Origin: Gossypium raimondii
Taxonomy: Eukaryota > Streptophyta > Magnoliopsida > Malvales > Malvaceae
NCBI RefSeq assembly: GCF_025698545.1
Contig: NC_068569.1
Location: 9,920,001 to 9,984,000, forward strand
DNA length: 64,000 nt
Reading direction: 5' to 3'
Positions 11,678 to 23,065 of the stretch are shown one piece after another. A program made the translations under genes and the position numbers. Within the stretch, counting starts at the first letter, position 1. Each line of letters starts with the position of its first letter. The notes below the pieces were generated by a model. That model saw only the letters and a list, made by a program, of their open reading frames with translations, did not search any database and was not told where the DNA came from.

Positions 11678-14600
11678 ATGGGGTAAGTTTTCTGTTTTTT
11701 TCCCCCTCATACGATTTTGTTGTTTTATGCCGTTTTTATTGATTCTTTCCCCAGTTGCTTAGGGAAATTTTATTCCTCACATTTTTTTTTTGTTTTGAAT
11801 TTACCATTTACTTGTAAACATTTTGATGGGAAGTACTGAAACCCATTCAATTCGGACATAAGCTTCATCCTGACCCCTTTTTACTTAAGGAATTCCATGC
11901 TCATTTGGTTCTTTAATTATGATCATAAGTTTTTGTTGTAGCACTTGGTTCTGCAAACCACTATGGTTTTGTTTGAAACTAAATACGAAAGTCCATTTAG
12001 TTTTTGATGGATATGGCCATGAAGTGTATGCGCTTCTTTATTAGCATTGATAATTTGTGAAATTTTGCAATGTTGTCTAGGGGTTTTATTTTAGTGGATA
12101 ACTTTTCTTTTATTGAGTGAACGTGAATGATTTTTTATTGAGGTTGATAAGATACGGCAACATAAGGACTTCAGAATGCCCTACCACTTTTCCCAGTTTC
12201 AAATGTGTTAGAAGTGTTGAGTCCATTATCAAGGGATGTTTATCTTGGTAACCCCGCTGCAATGCTGGGCATCAATTTTCAAGGTCAATGAATGGTTCCA
12301 GTCATAGTTTTGATTGGTTTAGTTTTCAGATAAACTGCCAGCACTTACTTCTTTAGGGAGCATTTATTGTAGGTTTATACCTACTTAGCTTTGTTCCAAG
12401 AAGTTGAAGTTTTGATGTAATAATGCGACCAATACCTCTGCTTAGTAATAGATTTGTACCGTGGATCACCTTTGAATATTTTTGGTCAAGGGCTAACATG
12501 GACTTGAGTTCTGTAAGGAAACATTAGAATGGAATGTTTTTGGTCAAGTTGGTCTGAGATAGAGTACATGGATTGTGAGTTCACAAAAGAAAGAATGTTA
12601 ATGGAGCAACTATAAAACATGGAGAGCAAAACCTATTGCAAATTGAACAGATACTTTGACCCAATCATGTCAAATGATGATGGCATCACTCTAGAAGTCA
12701 ACCAAAGGAGCCACAAGTACAATTGCTAAAATGAAGAAGTGCTTTAGAAGTTACATATGCAACATACTTCTTAAGATCAAGTGAAACTTCTACAAGGCAT
12801 CTTAAAGATCAACATTGTTTTGTGATAGCTACTGTTGGGTTTTCAATTATTGATATGTACGAAAAAAGGTTATTGTGGCTGATATGAGGATTCTTTGGTC
12901 GGCATTTGGATATGCAAAAACGTTGGGACTAGAAAATGGACACAGTCAGAACAGATTTGGATGGTACCAATATGGGTTAACATTAGAGGCATGTTTAAAT
13001 TAGTTTGAACATTTGAGATAAAATGCTTATCAATGCTTTTTGTTAGGTTATGTGATTTAATGGAGAGTACTCGTTAAGAAAAAGGTAGATTGAGATCAAC
13101 TAGTACATCTGTGGAAACCATTGAAAAGGACTTTGCTATTATTTTACCTGGGATGTTAGTCCTAAACAGAACAAAATGGTGAAATTTTACTCTACACCAT
13201 GGGAGAAGGCTTTATTGTTGTTATTGTACTATGTACTTTTTGGCTATTTAAGGTGGTGCTCTAATCCCTATGACCTCTTAGCAAGTTTTGTCATTTTGAA
13301 AGAGATGTCTTGCCAAGATGTTTATTGTACTTGGCATAAGTTCAATGTGTCCCTCTGAATTTATGTGAATATGATCTTGTGTCTTACTAATGAACTTTCT
13401 ATCATGATATTTGGCACAACTTCGGAGTTTTTGGTATGGTACTAATCATTTATTTGATTATCCGTGATTGTAACAGAGCAGTGGTTGTCTAGGATGCTGT
13501 ACGAGGCCCATTTTCAATCCCTTGGTGAATGAGTCATCAAAAGGATTAAAATTTCAAGGACAGAAATTGAGTAAACCCAGTATATCAGAAGGTTTCTGGA
13601 CCACTAGCACTTGTGATATGGATAACAGTGCTGTGCAGTCACAGGGAAGCATCTCCTCAATCAGCACAAGCCTCCAGACACTTGATCCAAATGGCAATGC
13701 TGCAAGTGCTAATGGCCCCTCCGAATTTGTAAATCATGGCAAGTTCTCTGTTCTTAAGTTACTTTGGTTGGTAGTGAGAAAACAAAGGGTTACCTTGGTT
13801 GGTGTTGGACTAATATATCTGACATCTGGATACCGCCTATCTGGAATCTGGATAGTCCGGTTCAGACCACTTTTGGCACTAAACAAGATAATGCTGCGTT
13901 TTCTCCAACTTACTGCTGCTCTTGGATGCAGGCCTTATTCTCTGGAACCAGACTAGGCAGCTGTGGGTAGGAAACAAGAAGTCTGAAAATCAGCCTCAGC
14001 AGGCCCGAGAACCGAAACTAAAGTGAGTTGTTATCAGAATGTATTAAATTAGTGTTAATTAGTGTTTTTTTAAATTCCCATTGTTTTAAGATCTTCAAGT
14101 TCTATTCTTCCTATGAATTCTCTTCCATTTGCTACCAAACCTTTCCTATGTGGGGCTGGCTGTGTGAATCATATTTTGTCACTATGCTTTATTTGCGACC
14201 ATAAAATTGAGGTCCCTTTTTATATTTACTGTCTATGACATCTTTGTCTTTCTGTTCACTAGTTGACATTGGATTTCTCCATTAGTTCACTTTGTTTTCC
14301 ACGTATGTTGATATTTATTTGCCTAGTATTCATTTCCATAGCTCATAAGATTTGAAGATTAAAGAGAAGGAAAACAAAGAAGGTTAATGCGTGTATGTCA
14401 ATAATTCATAATGCTTGCATTATTTTTTGGTTTCTTAAGACTTGTGTCTAGCATCCTGGTTTTAGCAAAAATCCAGATGCTTGCCATTGTAGAACCTGTA
14501 TCTTAGGTTATTATAGTTGAAACAGAATTTTGTGTATGGTGAGGGAAAATCACTTTTGGGATATAACCCCTAATCATTTAGGAACTTCCCTTTCTAATTG

Positions 14601-14832
14601 GCTCTGCATGGTTAAATGATTCTGGCTTTGCAGTTGGAATGCAACTTATGAAAGTTTACTTGGAAGCAACAAGCTGTTCCCTCAGCCTATTCCTCTTTCT
14701 GTAAGTCCCATCTCCACCGAACTCATATAATCATAAAGTGCTTGCTTACCTGATTTGCATTCTCCTGAAATTTGACAGGAAATGATAGATTTTCTTGTGG
14801 ATGTCTGGGAGCAGGAAGGATTGTATGACTGA
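11678..14832 (+). CDS. DUF4050 family protein, N-terminal MGGC lipidation-type motif
   Basis: Five coding exons: 11678-11682, 13482-13738, 13932-14022, 14634-14700 and 14779-14832, total 157 residues. A leader intron (donor ACACAG/GTAAAT near 11453, acceptor TTTCAG near 11616) precedes the tiny first coding exon, ATGGG. The protein starts MGGCLGCCTRPIFNPLVNES, so Gly2 and the nearby Cys residues could be N-myristoylated and S-acylated (inference). The middle has KPSISEGFWTTSTCDMDNS and a Ser-rich stretch, then HGLILWNQTRQLWVGNKK, and the end is NWNATYESLLGSNKLFPQPI followed by DFLVDVWEQEGLYD, the hallmark of plant DUF4050 proteins. Function is unknown. Intron 2 begins with GC instead of GT (G/GCAAGT ... 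GCAG/G), and phase and family alignment support that donor. Reading through it gives a misleading open frame to 13956. Confidence 0.82.
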
Positions 14833-15800
14833 GCAACAGAATAAAAACTGCATTTGGAAGATGGTTAGATATTAATATCAATCTTACTTGCTGTAACATT
14901 TTTATTGGTCCCATAGGGAAAACGCACTAGAGCTTAGCCTCGCTTGTATGTCTATTGTAGCAATTGCAGGGTCTTGCTTACCTGCGGTTTCCCATGTTCT
15001 GTTTTTTTTCCCACCAACTGAATGGACCTTTTTGAACGTGGCATTGTATTGCATTGGAACTAATCCAAAAAATTGCTGGCTGCCTCAGGTGTTTGAGACA
15101 GCAATTTGTTTTTTTCGCCAAATTTCTTCCATAGGTTAGTGATAAGTTGTGACCATATGTCCCATCAGAAAGTATTACGCTTTCATTAGTTTCAAAAGTC
15201 CAAGATATATAGCTAGTCCCTCAGGATCTTCGTGTTGGTTAGATTGGAATCTGAAGGACGAGAGACAAATCCAAAATTTATGTGATGTTTGGGGCGGGGT
15301 CAACTATTTATTCCAGGTAGTTTTTGAGTTGTTAATTCAATAACTATGATCTTCCCTTTCACTAGCTAAGGATAAAACTTTACAGATTCATTTAGTCCAG
15401 GCAATGCCTCACCTTTCAGACCTTTCTCGCCTTTCAGAGACTGTTTCTTATTTTGTGAAAATTATGTTAGTTGTCAAGGACCGATGACTCAGTTTCTATT
15501 AGTTGTGTGTGTGATTAGGATGAAATAATGAGAGCTTAAGCCCTATTTTACCTTTACTTAAATCGGAGCTATTGACTTACATCTGGCCTGGATTACATAC
15601 AAGCATTAGAAGCTATTTGCTAGAAATGAGACTCTCTAGGCAAGGCATTTATACTTTCATTCATTACCCAAGGGTATCACAGGGAGAGATTGTGGAAATA
15701 ATTAAATACTGTTATCTAAATTTATCATTTTTCCAAAGGAAAAAAAACGATAAAAAATATCTTACAAAGTGAGAAACTAGAAAGCATCTGATTTCTTTTC
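14833..15800. other. 3'UTR and intergenic spacer
   Basis: Holds the probable 3'UTR of the DUF4050 gene and unremarkable spacer up to the heat-shock promoter. Short reading frames here show no family motif. Confidence 0.4.
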
Positions 15801-15804
15801 CTCT

Positions 15805-15961
15805 GGAACACTCCACAAGAGTAACAGTTATAAAATGTTTGAGAAGGTCCAGGAAAAATCCTCTCAACTGTCTATCAATCTGTTGATGGGATTGTCTCCA
15901 CCACCTCCTAGAACCTCGCAGAACACTCCTCCAAACTCCAATCGTCCAACACACGTATAAG
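15805..15961 (+). promoter_or_regulatory. Heat-shock-type promoter: imperfect HSEs and TATA box
   Basis: Alternating 5-bp units resembling nGAAn/nTTCn occur at 15805-15814 (GGAAC ACTCC) and 15910-15929 (AGAAC CTCGC AGAAC ACTCC). They are followed by a TATA-like TATAAG at 15956-15961, about 145 bp before the ATG. HSF factors bind arrays of such units. The matches are imperfect; the location upstream of a small heat shock protein gene makes the call plausible. Confidence 0.45.
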
Positions 15962-16104
15962 ATTTGCCTTAAATTTCCTCCCTCAACATCAAACACTTGG
16001 ACACCAACAACAAAAGATAAAACAGGAAACAAACAAAAGTACAACCATTCTAAGTTTGCCCGCGTAGCAGCTTGTAAACTCACCATCTATCTCCGCAACC
16101 AACA

Positions 16105-16922
16105 ATGGCACTGGCTCGTTTGGTTTTGAGAAATTTGCACCCAAGGCTGTCATCTTCTTCATCATCTCTTTTGGGTCATAATGTTGGAGAGAGGAGCGTT
16201 GGTGGGGTGCAAAGGCAGAGGTGGAATGGTGAGATGCTGAAGAGGTTTATGGCAACAGCTACTGATAAGGACTCTGATGACAAAAAACAAGTATCCGTGT
16301 CAGATGGTGAAAAGAAATTCAGGCTTTTCCCTAGGAGGAAAAACAGGAGGAGTCTTTGGAATTGGAGGAATAAACAACATGATTATGCTCCTCCCCTTTA
16401 TGGTGGTAAATCTCATGGATTTCAAATTCCTGGTTTAATTCTTCATTTTTTTTCTTATCTTGTTCTCAGCTGACTCTTTTTTGTTTTTTCCTTTTTTGGT
16501 TCTTAAAAGAGTTATTCCCATCAGGCCTTGGGAATGCACTGTTGCAAGCGAGTGAGAACATAAACAGGCTATTCGACAGCCTCAATATGACACCATCCCA
16601 GTTGATTGGGCGCGTAAAAGAGCAAGATGACTGCTACAAACTGCATTACGACATGCCGGGGTTAACCAAAGAGGATGTAAAGATCACAATTGATGATGGG
16701 GTTCTAAACATAAAAGGGCAGCATAAGGAAGAAGAAGAAGAAGGTTCCGGCGATGAGCATTGGTCTGCCAGGAGCTATGGCTACTATAATACAAGCCTTG
16801 TGTTGCCTGATGATGCCAAAGTCGATGATATTAAGGCTGAGTTGAAGGATGGTGTGCTTTCTATCATCGTCCCTAGAACTGAACAACCCAAAAAGGATGT
16901 GAAGCAAGTTCCAATCAATTGA
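16105..16922 (+). CDS. HSP23.6: Mitochondrial small heat shock protein (HSP20 family, 23.6-kDa type)
   Basis: Two exons (16105-16405 and 16510-16922) give about 237 residues. The N terminus MALARLVLRNLHPRLSSSSS is Arg/Ser-rich without acidic residues, a mitochondrial presequence, and RWNGEMLKRFMATATDKDSD resembles known mitochondrial HSP23.6 proteins. The alpha-crystallin domain begins about QLIGRVKEQDDCYKLHYDMP, continues GLTKEDVKITIDDGVLNIKG, and ends DGVLSIIVPRTEQPKKDVKQ. These proteins are ATP-independent holdases that keep matrix proteins soluble during heat or oxidative stress. The exon 1 donor is ambiguous: GTGGTAAAT offers two donors 3 nt apart, giving LYELFPSGLG or LYGELFPSGLG. HSE-like sites and a TATA box lie upstream. 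Confidence 0.92.
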
Positions 16923-17339
16923 TACCTTCATGTATGAACTTGCTTGCTTAGTACCTCTGTTTGCCATGCTGGGTGTTTCCGTATGAAACTGAAATGGGAA
17001 AATAAACAGTTTGAACATATGTTGCTAATAAAAATTTAACCAGTATTTTGTCTGATTTAAATTTTTATATTTAATGTACTTAATCAAATGTGATAATTGT
17101 TAAAAAATAAAATGATGTTATTATTATTAGTTTTTTTTCAAAAAAACACATTCATGTTTTGATTGAATAAACAAAGCACTACATTATCAGCAACAAAGAA
17201 AAAACACCAATGAATCAGCAGGGGAAATAAGTGCCTAACAAAATTAAAAGAGTAGACATAAAATCAACTCTACCAATGTTAGGCCGAATCCGAAATTAGA
17301 TAACAGCCGGAGCTGACAAGTCATCATTGTTCAAGATAA

Positions 17340-17790
17340 ACACCAAAGAAAATAGTGGGTGATGAATTCAATCCTCCAAACACATCCCCACTTTAGCATG
17401 CTTAGCTACTCAGTCCGTAGCTTTGTTAGCATCTCTTATGATCTTTTAGATTCAAAAGTTATTCACTTGATTTTTCGAAATATTAAACCTCTTCAAAATT
17501 GGTTTCAGCTTCCAACTTCTCTCATAATCTTTTTTTTTAGTTTCTGATAAGACAATAAGAAAATCAATTTCTAAAATCACATTCTCCCATCTATTTTTAG
17601 TAGCAAGTTCGACTATATGAAATATAAGACGTTCGATGTTAAATATGGTGACTGACATATATTATGGAGTATTAGATTTTATTCTACAAATGACCCCATT
17701 AATATCTACATACTTACTACCAAGGATGACCTCAAGCTTCATTTTCCAAATAAACCAGCAAATAAAATCCATCTAGTGATAAGACCAAAA
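17340..17790 (-). mobile_element. LINE-type RNase H (RVT_3) fragment, degraded
   Basis: On the minus strand, 17658-17452 reads IVELATKNRWENVILEIDFL, then KPILKRFNISKNQ, and after interruptions IRDANKATD and VAKHAKVGMCLEDW follow. This order matches the C-terminal RNase H-like domain common at the end of plant LINE polyproteins (N..AD.LAKHA type ending). Several stops and shifts make it non-functional. No poly(A) tail or target duplication was found, so it could also be an isolated RNase H-like gene relic. Confidence 0.5.
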
Positions 17791-18151
17791 TGATTTTATT
17801 TTATTCACTAAAAATCAATACATCAAACATAAATTTCAATTTCCTTTCCCCCAAGGGTATATGCTTGAAGTAGTGAAATTTAAATGTAATTTAAGAATAA
17901 AGAAATACTTTCGAGAGAATAATAAGAAATAAAGGGATGATATAAGATTTTAAAATTAAAAATTTAACTAAAATTATATAAAACTGTTTTTTTTAAAAAA
18001 AAAAATTAAGATAAGAGGTAGGCTCAAATTGAAAGAGAAGATGAATAAAAATAATGAGTCCCGAAGCAGAAATTGAGCCACGCAGTTCAAGCCCATTACT
18101 ATATACTGATGGTTTTCTCAATTTCAGACATTTGGCGTCGATACCTTAGAA

Positions 18152-19328
18152 ATGGTAATGACCACCACTTTGTGTGCTTCGTCTCCTTGGCGCCATCACT
18201 ATTGTTTCATTTATTCCAATTCCAAAAGCTTCCATTCGGATTCGCTTCAACAGTTGATCTTTCCCCGGAAGTTTGATCCCCATCGTCCCTCATTCCTTGT
18301 CCGCCTCCGGTCCAATTCCAAGATGCGCTCGCCACGTTGTCTTTCGGCTGGCCCCGGACCACCTGACGCCGACCCGCCTCCTCCCCCAGGTTTCCACTGC
18401 CTTCTGAATCCGCTTTCTTATTTTTGGTAATTTTATTCATGCGTTTGAACTCAGATTAATTTGTTTTTATAAATAATTCTTCAAAATTTAGGCTTTGTCG
18501 ACTAAAACAAAAACTATTCCTCTAATATGAGTACGGGATATGATCCTTCAAGCTTTTCAAATATGCACACATATCCATATTCAATACTCACAACCGAAAT
18601 TGAGTGGACATACTATGCTGAAGACTCTTTTTGAGCAAGAGGAGGCCAAGGGCATGGGGAAATCGGAGTGTTAGGTTAAGCCTAGGTTTCTTATGTTGAG
18701 GTTCTGTCCTTCTAGTTTTAATTGCTTAGTTTTTCTTTCTGTTTTTTTTTTCTTTAAATTGCAGATATATCAATGTAAATTCAAGCTTAGCGTAGACAAA
18801 GAGAGTGAAAGTTTGTATAGGAAAAACATTGGCAAGGTTACTCTTTTTTATTGTTAAAAGAAAAAAGAAATAAAGAGAGAGAATCATAGTTTATCAATTG
18901 TATTTCAAGTTCCTCCGGAATGTAGTTTATTAAACAAAATAATATAATTGTTGAAACAAATAAGCATTAGTGCTTAATTTTGGACATCATCCATAAATGC
19001 AGAGACTAAAAGCGACTGATGAGAAATTTTTGTTTTGACGATGGTAATGGAAAAGATTTGAATTAGAAGTACCCATATTTTTCCTTTGCATGTAATTGGC
19101 TGGATTTGACTCTTTCTTCCTTGCTTATTGCATTTTAAATTGCTTAGAAGGTGGCGTCTTATGATCTTTTTTCATGGAACAGAGTTTGCAGGAAAGTTAT
19201 CAAAATTTCAAGATCAAGTGCGGATCTTCTTTGCTGTCCTTTTCTGGGTGTCTCTGTTCTTCTGGTCCTCTGCATGGGATGGGGGGAATTCTGGTAGACC
19301 AGATAAAGGGTCTCGATTTAGAAGATAA
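18152..19328 (+). CDS. Small plastid-targeted single-pass membrane protein, unknown function
   Basis: Two exons, 18152-18389 and 19183-19328, separated by a 793-bp GT-AG intron (CCCCCAG/GTTTCC ... GGAACAG/AGTTTG), give 127 residues; starting at the second ATG (18158) is equally possible. The N-terminal half is Ser/Arg-rich and looks like a chloroplast transit peptide. A Pro-rich linker (GPGPPDADPPPPP) leads to EFAGKLSKFQDQVRIFFAVL and FWVSLFFWSSAWDGG, one membrane segment, with a basic tail NSGRPDKGSRFRR. I recall plant chloroplast proteins with this FQD..IFFAVLFW..LFFW.SAWDG layout but no established role. Plastid targeting is inferred from composition. Confidence 0.78.
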
Positions 19329-21929
19329 GCTAGTAAGATTTTGATTCTATATACATGCAAATATATACAAGAAATACATCACGAATATAGACAATGGATA
19401 TGTAATTGTTTTCTTCCATTTCCAATTGGTTTTGTTATGTTAAGGAAACATTTTCCTGTAACATCTTAGTGAATCAATTCCATATTTCTTTCACTCTCTA
19501 AGATCAAATGTAGCTTGCTGCTGTTTGTAGTTTCCATTGTTGTTGTAGATTAACAGATTCATTTACTGCTTTTTATGTACCGTTATTTGTCACCATGAGT
19601 AGAAAAAATTCACTTGTTGACGTGAGTGTTATTCTGCATTATTGGTACTCTTTATTTTCCCTTAAGAATCCTATCTGACTTCTGTTCCTTTACAACATAT
19701 TCAGATACACTGGCACGGCTCCTAAAAATATATGAAAGAACTTAGAAAAAATTGAGCATACCTATGTCGGTTACGTATTGATATCCAATACTTGATCTTG
19801 AATCCAGGTAACGTAGATGTTTCTATGTTGCTTACAAAATCAATCCCAATAATAGTTACTCTTATGCCTAATTAGACATCATAAGAGTGAGTTGCTACAT
19901 GAGTAATCAGATGGCATTAATATGAAAATCTATTAGTCGTTTCTTGCTGCCGTTTATTGAATTTATAAATTTTATGTATATCAGGCCTATTGTTCCTTGA
20001 GTACATGGTGGAGATGCTAACCAATTAGATTATGATTGAGATTTTGCACAAAAGCTGTTATTAGTTATTGCAATAATATCAAGATCAACAATACTTTTTC
20101 AAGAAGCTGTATTTCAACATTACTCCCTTTTAATGCAGCTGTAGTCAGGTCAAATAGCTACGTACTTGACTGATATTATTTGGACCAGAGGTGAGTGTCT
20201 GATATGGATGGGCTTTTGACATGTTTATGCTCAATTTCCTTAAAGATGTTCTAATATTCGGAGAATCATATCTATATATATTAGACATGCGTGTCTAGCA
20301 ATAGTTATTTTAGAAATAAAAAAGGTGTAGATAACATAGCTTTGTTATGTATGCAGCTTTTTTTGTACGTAGGACGAGGTATTCATATGATTAATTAGAC
20401 TCGGAGAATTGATGTTTTGTTTCATGTTCAATTACAGCATTGTTAGGGGAGGAAGGGGAAGGGTTTAGTTGATTGTATTCTTGGGAGGTGGTCTAGGACT
20501 AGGAGTAATGGAAAATTTGGTGGTTCAAGTAGGTAGTAAGACTGCTTGAATTGGTCTCGTATTTTAGGGTTTATTAATATAAAACCAGCTGAGTAATGTG
20601 AAATGGACAGAAGATTTGACAAAAGACCATTGTTTGTCTAACGTTGATGCATACGAGGTAAGGGTAGACAAAAGTAGATTTGATATAAATCTATAAGAAA
20701 TACCATTGACGGCAATACTCTACAGCTTGGGCTCAAATTTGACCCTCGTTTTACTGTTTTGTTATTAGTAAAATAAAAAATATATAATTTTATATTTAAA
20801 TGAAATTCAGATAGGATTCAATTGATCGGGTAAGAAAAAAAAATCTTTGCCCAAATCTGACTCGTTTTTCGGATGGGGTGGTGTGGATTTCCCTGGAAAC
20901 AAGTTAAAGATAGCGATCTGTTCGTGTGTGTTATCTGTGAAAAGCAAAGGGCACGTGTCGACCTAGTTTTGGGCAAGCTAAGATGTCAAATGATGGTGAT
21001 GGTGATGGTGATTGGTAATGCGCCGCCCACAGTGTGGCTTGCCCACTCCAGGTGTTCCTGTAAGTCGGAAATCGATCTGCTATACCTATATCCATATTGC
21101 GATCATATTGGTTTTATAAGTTATAATTGTATCTAATATATTAGATGTCTGAATAAATTTGAGTGGATTAATGCTTCGTCTGTTATATAAATTTCATACG
21201 GCATATTATGATATTATTTTTTCTTGTTTTAAATTAATGGATTTAGTGGGAAGTATTAATTGTATGTCAAGTTTTACTTTTAAAACCTTTCGAGATAAAA
21301 ATGAAGTATTTAAGGTACACGATTAAGTTTATTTAACTAATAAAAATAAGTTGAATTTTTGTATTTTATTTTAAATTTAATTATCTCAAACTTGGGTTTG
21401 TATTATATAAATAACAAACGAAAAGTTGACTAAATTCATGAATTAATTAAATGGTTTTGGAAGTGTAGCTCGTGACAAGGGCGAGATTAGATAATACTAT
21501 TATCATCATCATCATCATCATCAAATAAAATTATCTTATCAAAGCATGAAGTATCAAGACATGGAAAAGTAAGTAGGGTTGTTGGGATATTTGTCGTTTT
21601 TTGATGGATTGAGCTGATGCTTATCCGGTGGATCTGATCAAATAATACGCAGTTTCTTTATTCTTCTTCTTTAAATCCCAGTTAGCTATTTGCTGTTGTA
21701 AGCAGAGAAGTCTCCTCCTTGACAAACCCAAACCCAAACCCAAACCCAAACCCTGTCGAGTCTTCTTCTCACTTTGAAACAGATACTTGCATAAATCCTT
21801 ACAAGAATCATATATATAGAATCTCTCACTTTATACTTTGTTACTTATTGCAAGAAAATATCAAATTTGGTTCGCTTGTAGAAATTTCCATATGGTTAGT
21901 TGGGTTTGTGATTCAAAAGAAAGAAAGAA
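19329..21929. other. 3'UTR, intergenic spacer and TPR-gene leader
   Basis: No convincing gene. Simple repeats include a GGTGAT triplication near 20995, seven ATC-type units at about 21501-21522, and four tandem CCCAAA hexamers at about 21727-21751 upstream of the TPR gene. The 87-residue frame at 20873 lacks any family signal and was not called. Confidence 0.45.
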
Positions 21930-23065
21930 ATGCTGCTCATGAGAAGCTTATCGACACCAATCTTAAACTCATGGTTATGTCACTCCAAAGACTGTTGTTC
22001 ATCACCAGACCCCGACTTCCCCATTCTCCAAAGATCCGGATCAGTCTCTTTGTACACCCCAGCTTCCATTGATGACCATAAACATAAACAACTCAATATC
22101 CCAAAACCAAGAAAAGAAGAGGGCAAACCCATGATACCAACACCGCACTCTCTCGACCTCCACAAACAAGCAGAGCAGGAAAGTGATGACCAAGAACAAG
22201 AGTCAGAACCCAAGTCTTGTTCCATCCAAACACTATTTTCAATTTCTGAGTTGGGAGAAAGAGTAGTGGATGATGATGAAGTTAGTAATGTGACGGATGG
22301 TGGTAGTATCTGCGGCCCTGGAGATGATTGTGGTGGCGGCGGCTCAGGGTTATTTGAGACTGACAGCACTAATGTTTACTACCAGAAAATGATTGAAGCA
22401 AATCCTGGTAATCCGCTTTTTCTTGGGAATTATGCCAAGTTTTTGAAAGAGGTAAGGCATAAATTCTTAGGACGGAAAACTCTTGTTGGGTTCTTGATCT
22501 GACAAACAACTTCATCTGTCTGAATTTACATCTTGGTTTCGTTACATTGATTCACGTGTTGTTTGATTGCAGATTAGAGGGGATTTTGGCAGAGCTGAGG
22601 AGTACTGCGAGCGAGCAATTTTGGCAAATACTAATGATGGAAATGTTTTGTCACTCTATGCTCTTCTAATTTGGGAAAACCAAAAGGATGCTCATAGAGC
22701 CCAAACTTACTTTGATCAAGCTGTTCAGGCTTCCCCACATGACTGGTAAAATACCCCCCCCCCCCAAAAAAAGCACCAATTTATCAAAAGAATTACTTTA
22801 TTTTATATGTTCTTGGCATCTAAATACTATAAGATCCAAATAGACCAACTATTTGCCTGAAGCTTTTGCAAGTTTCAAAGCTCTTGATGGATTCTTTGAA
22901 TTCAATCTATTTCAACGCTCTACTTCCATTGTTGGAACTCCTGAAACTTAATGTGTGATCTTCTGCAGTTTTCTCCTGGCTTCATACGCAAAATTTCTTT
23001 GGGATGCAGAAGAAGAAGAAGAAGAAGAAGAAGAAGAAGAGCATAGCGGGCATGGTGACTGGTGA
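21930..23065 (+). CDS. TPR-like superfamily protein
   Basis: Three exons (21930-22451, 22573-22745, 22969-23065) with clean GT-AG borders give 263 residues. The N terminus [20 protein letters not shown] resembles a plant TPR-like group. An acidic/Gly-rich linker ([14 protein letters not shown]) precedes tetratricopeptide-type helices: [20 protein letters not shown], then [40 protein letters not shown] and [14 protein letters not shown]. The repeats have the half-a-TPR spacing seen in proteins described only as 'TPR-like superfamily'. Partner and role are unknown. The C terminus has eleven consecutive Glu residues coded by a pure GAA run before HSGHGDW, a place where length could vary between alleles. 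Confidence 0.82.

Noticed and set aside
20873-21136. 87-residue open frame MGWCGFPWKQ... with several Cys residues.
   Set aside because: No conserved spacing, includes a GGTGAT simple repeat, no promoter or splice context.
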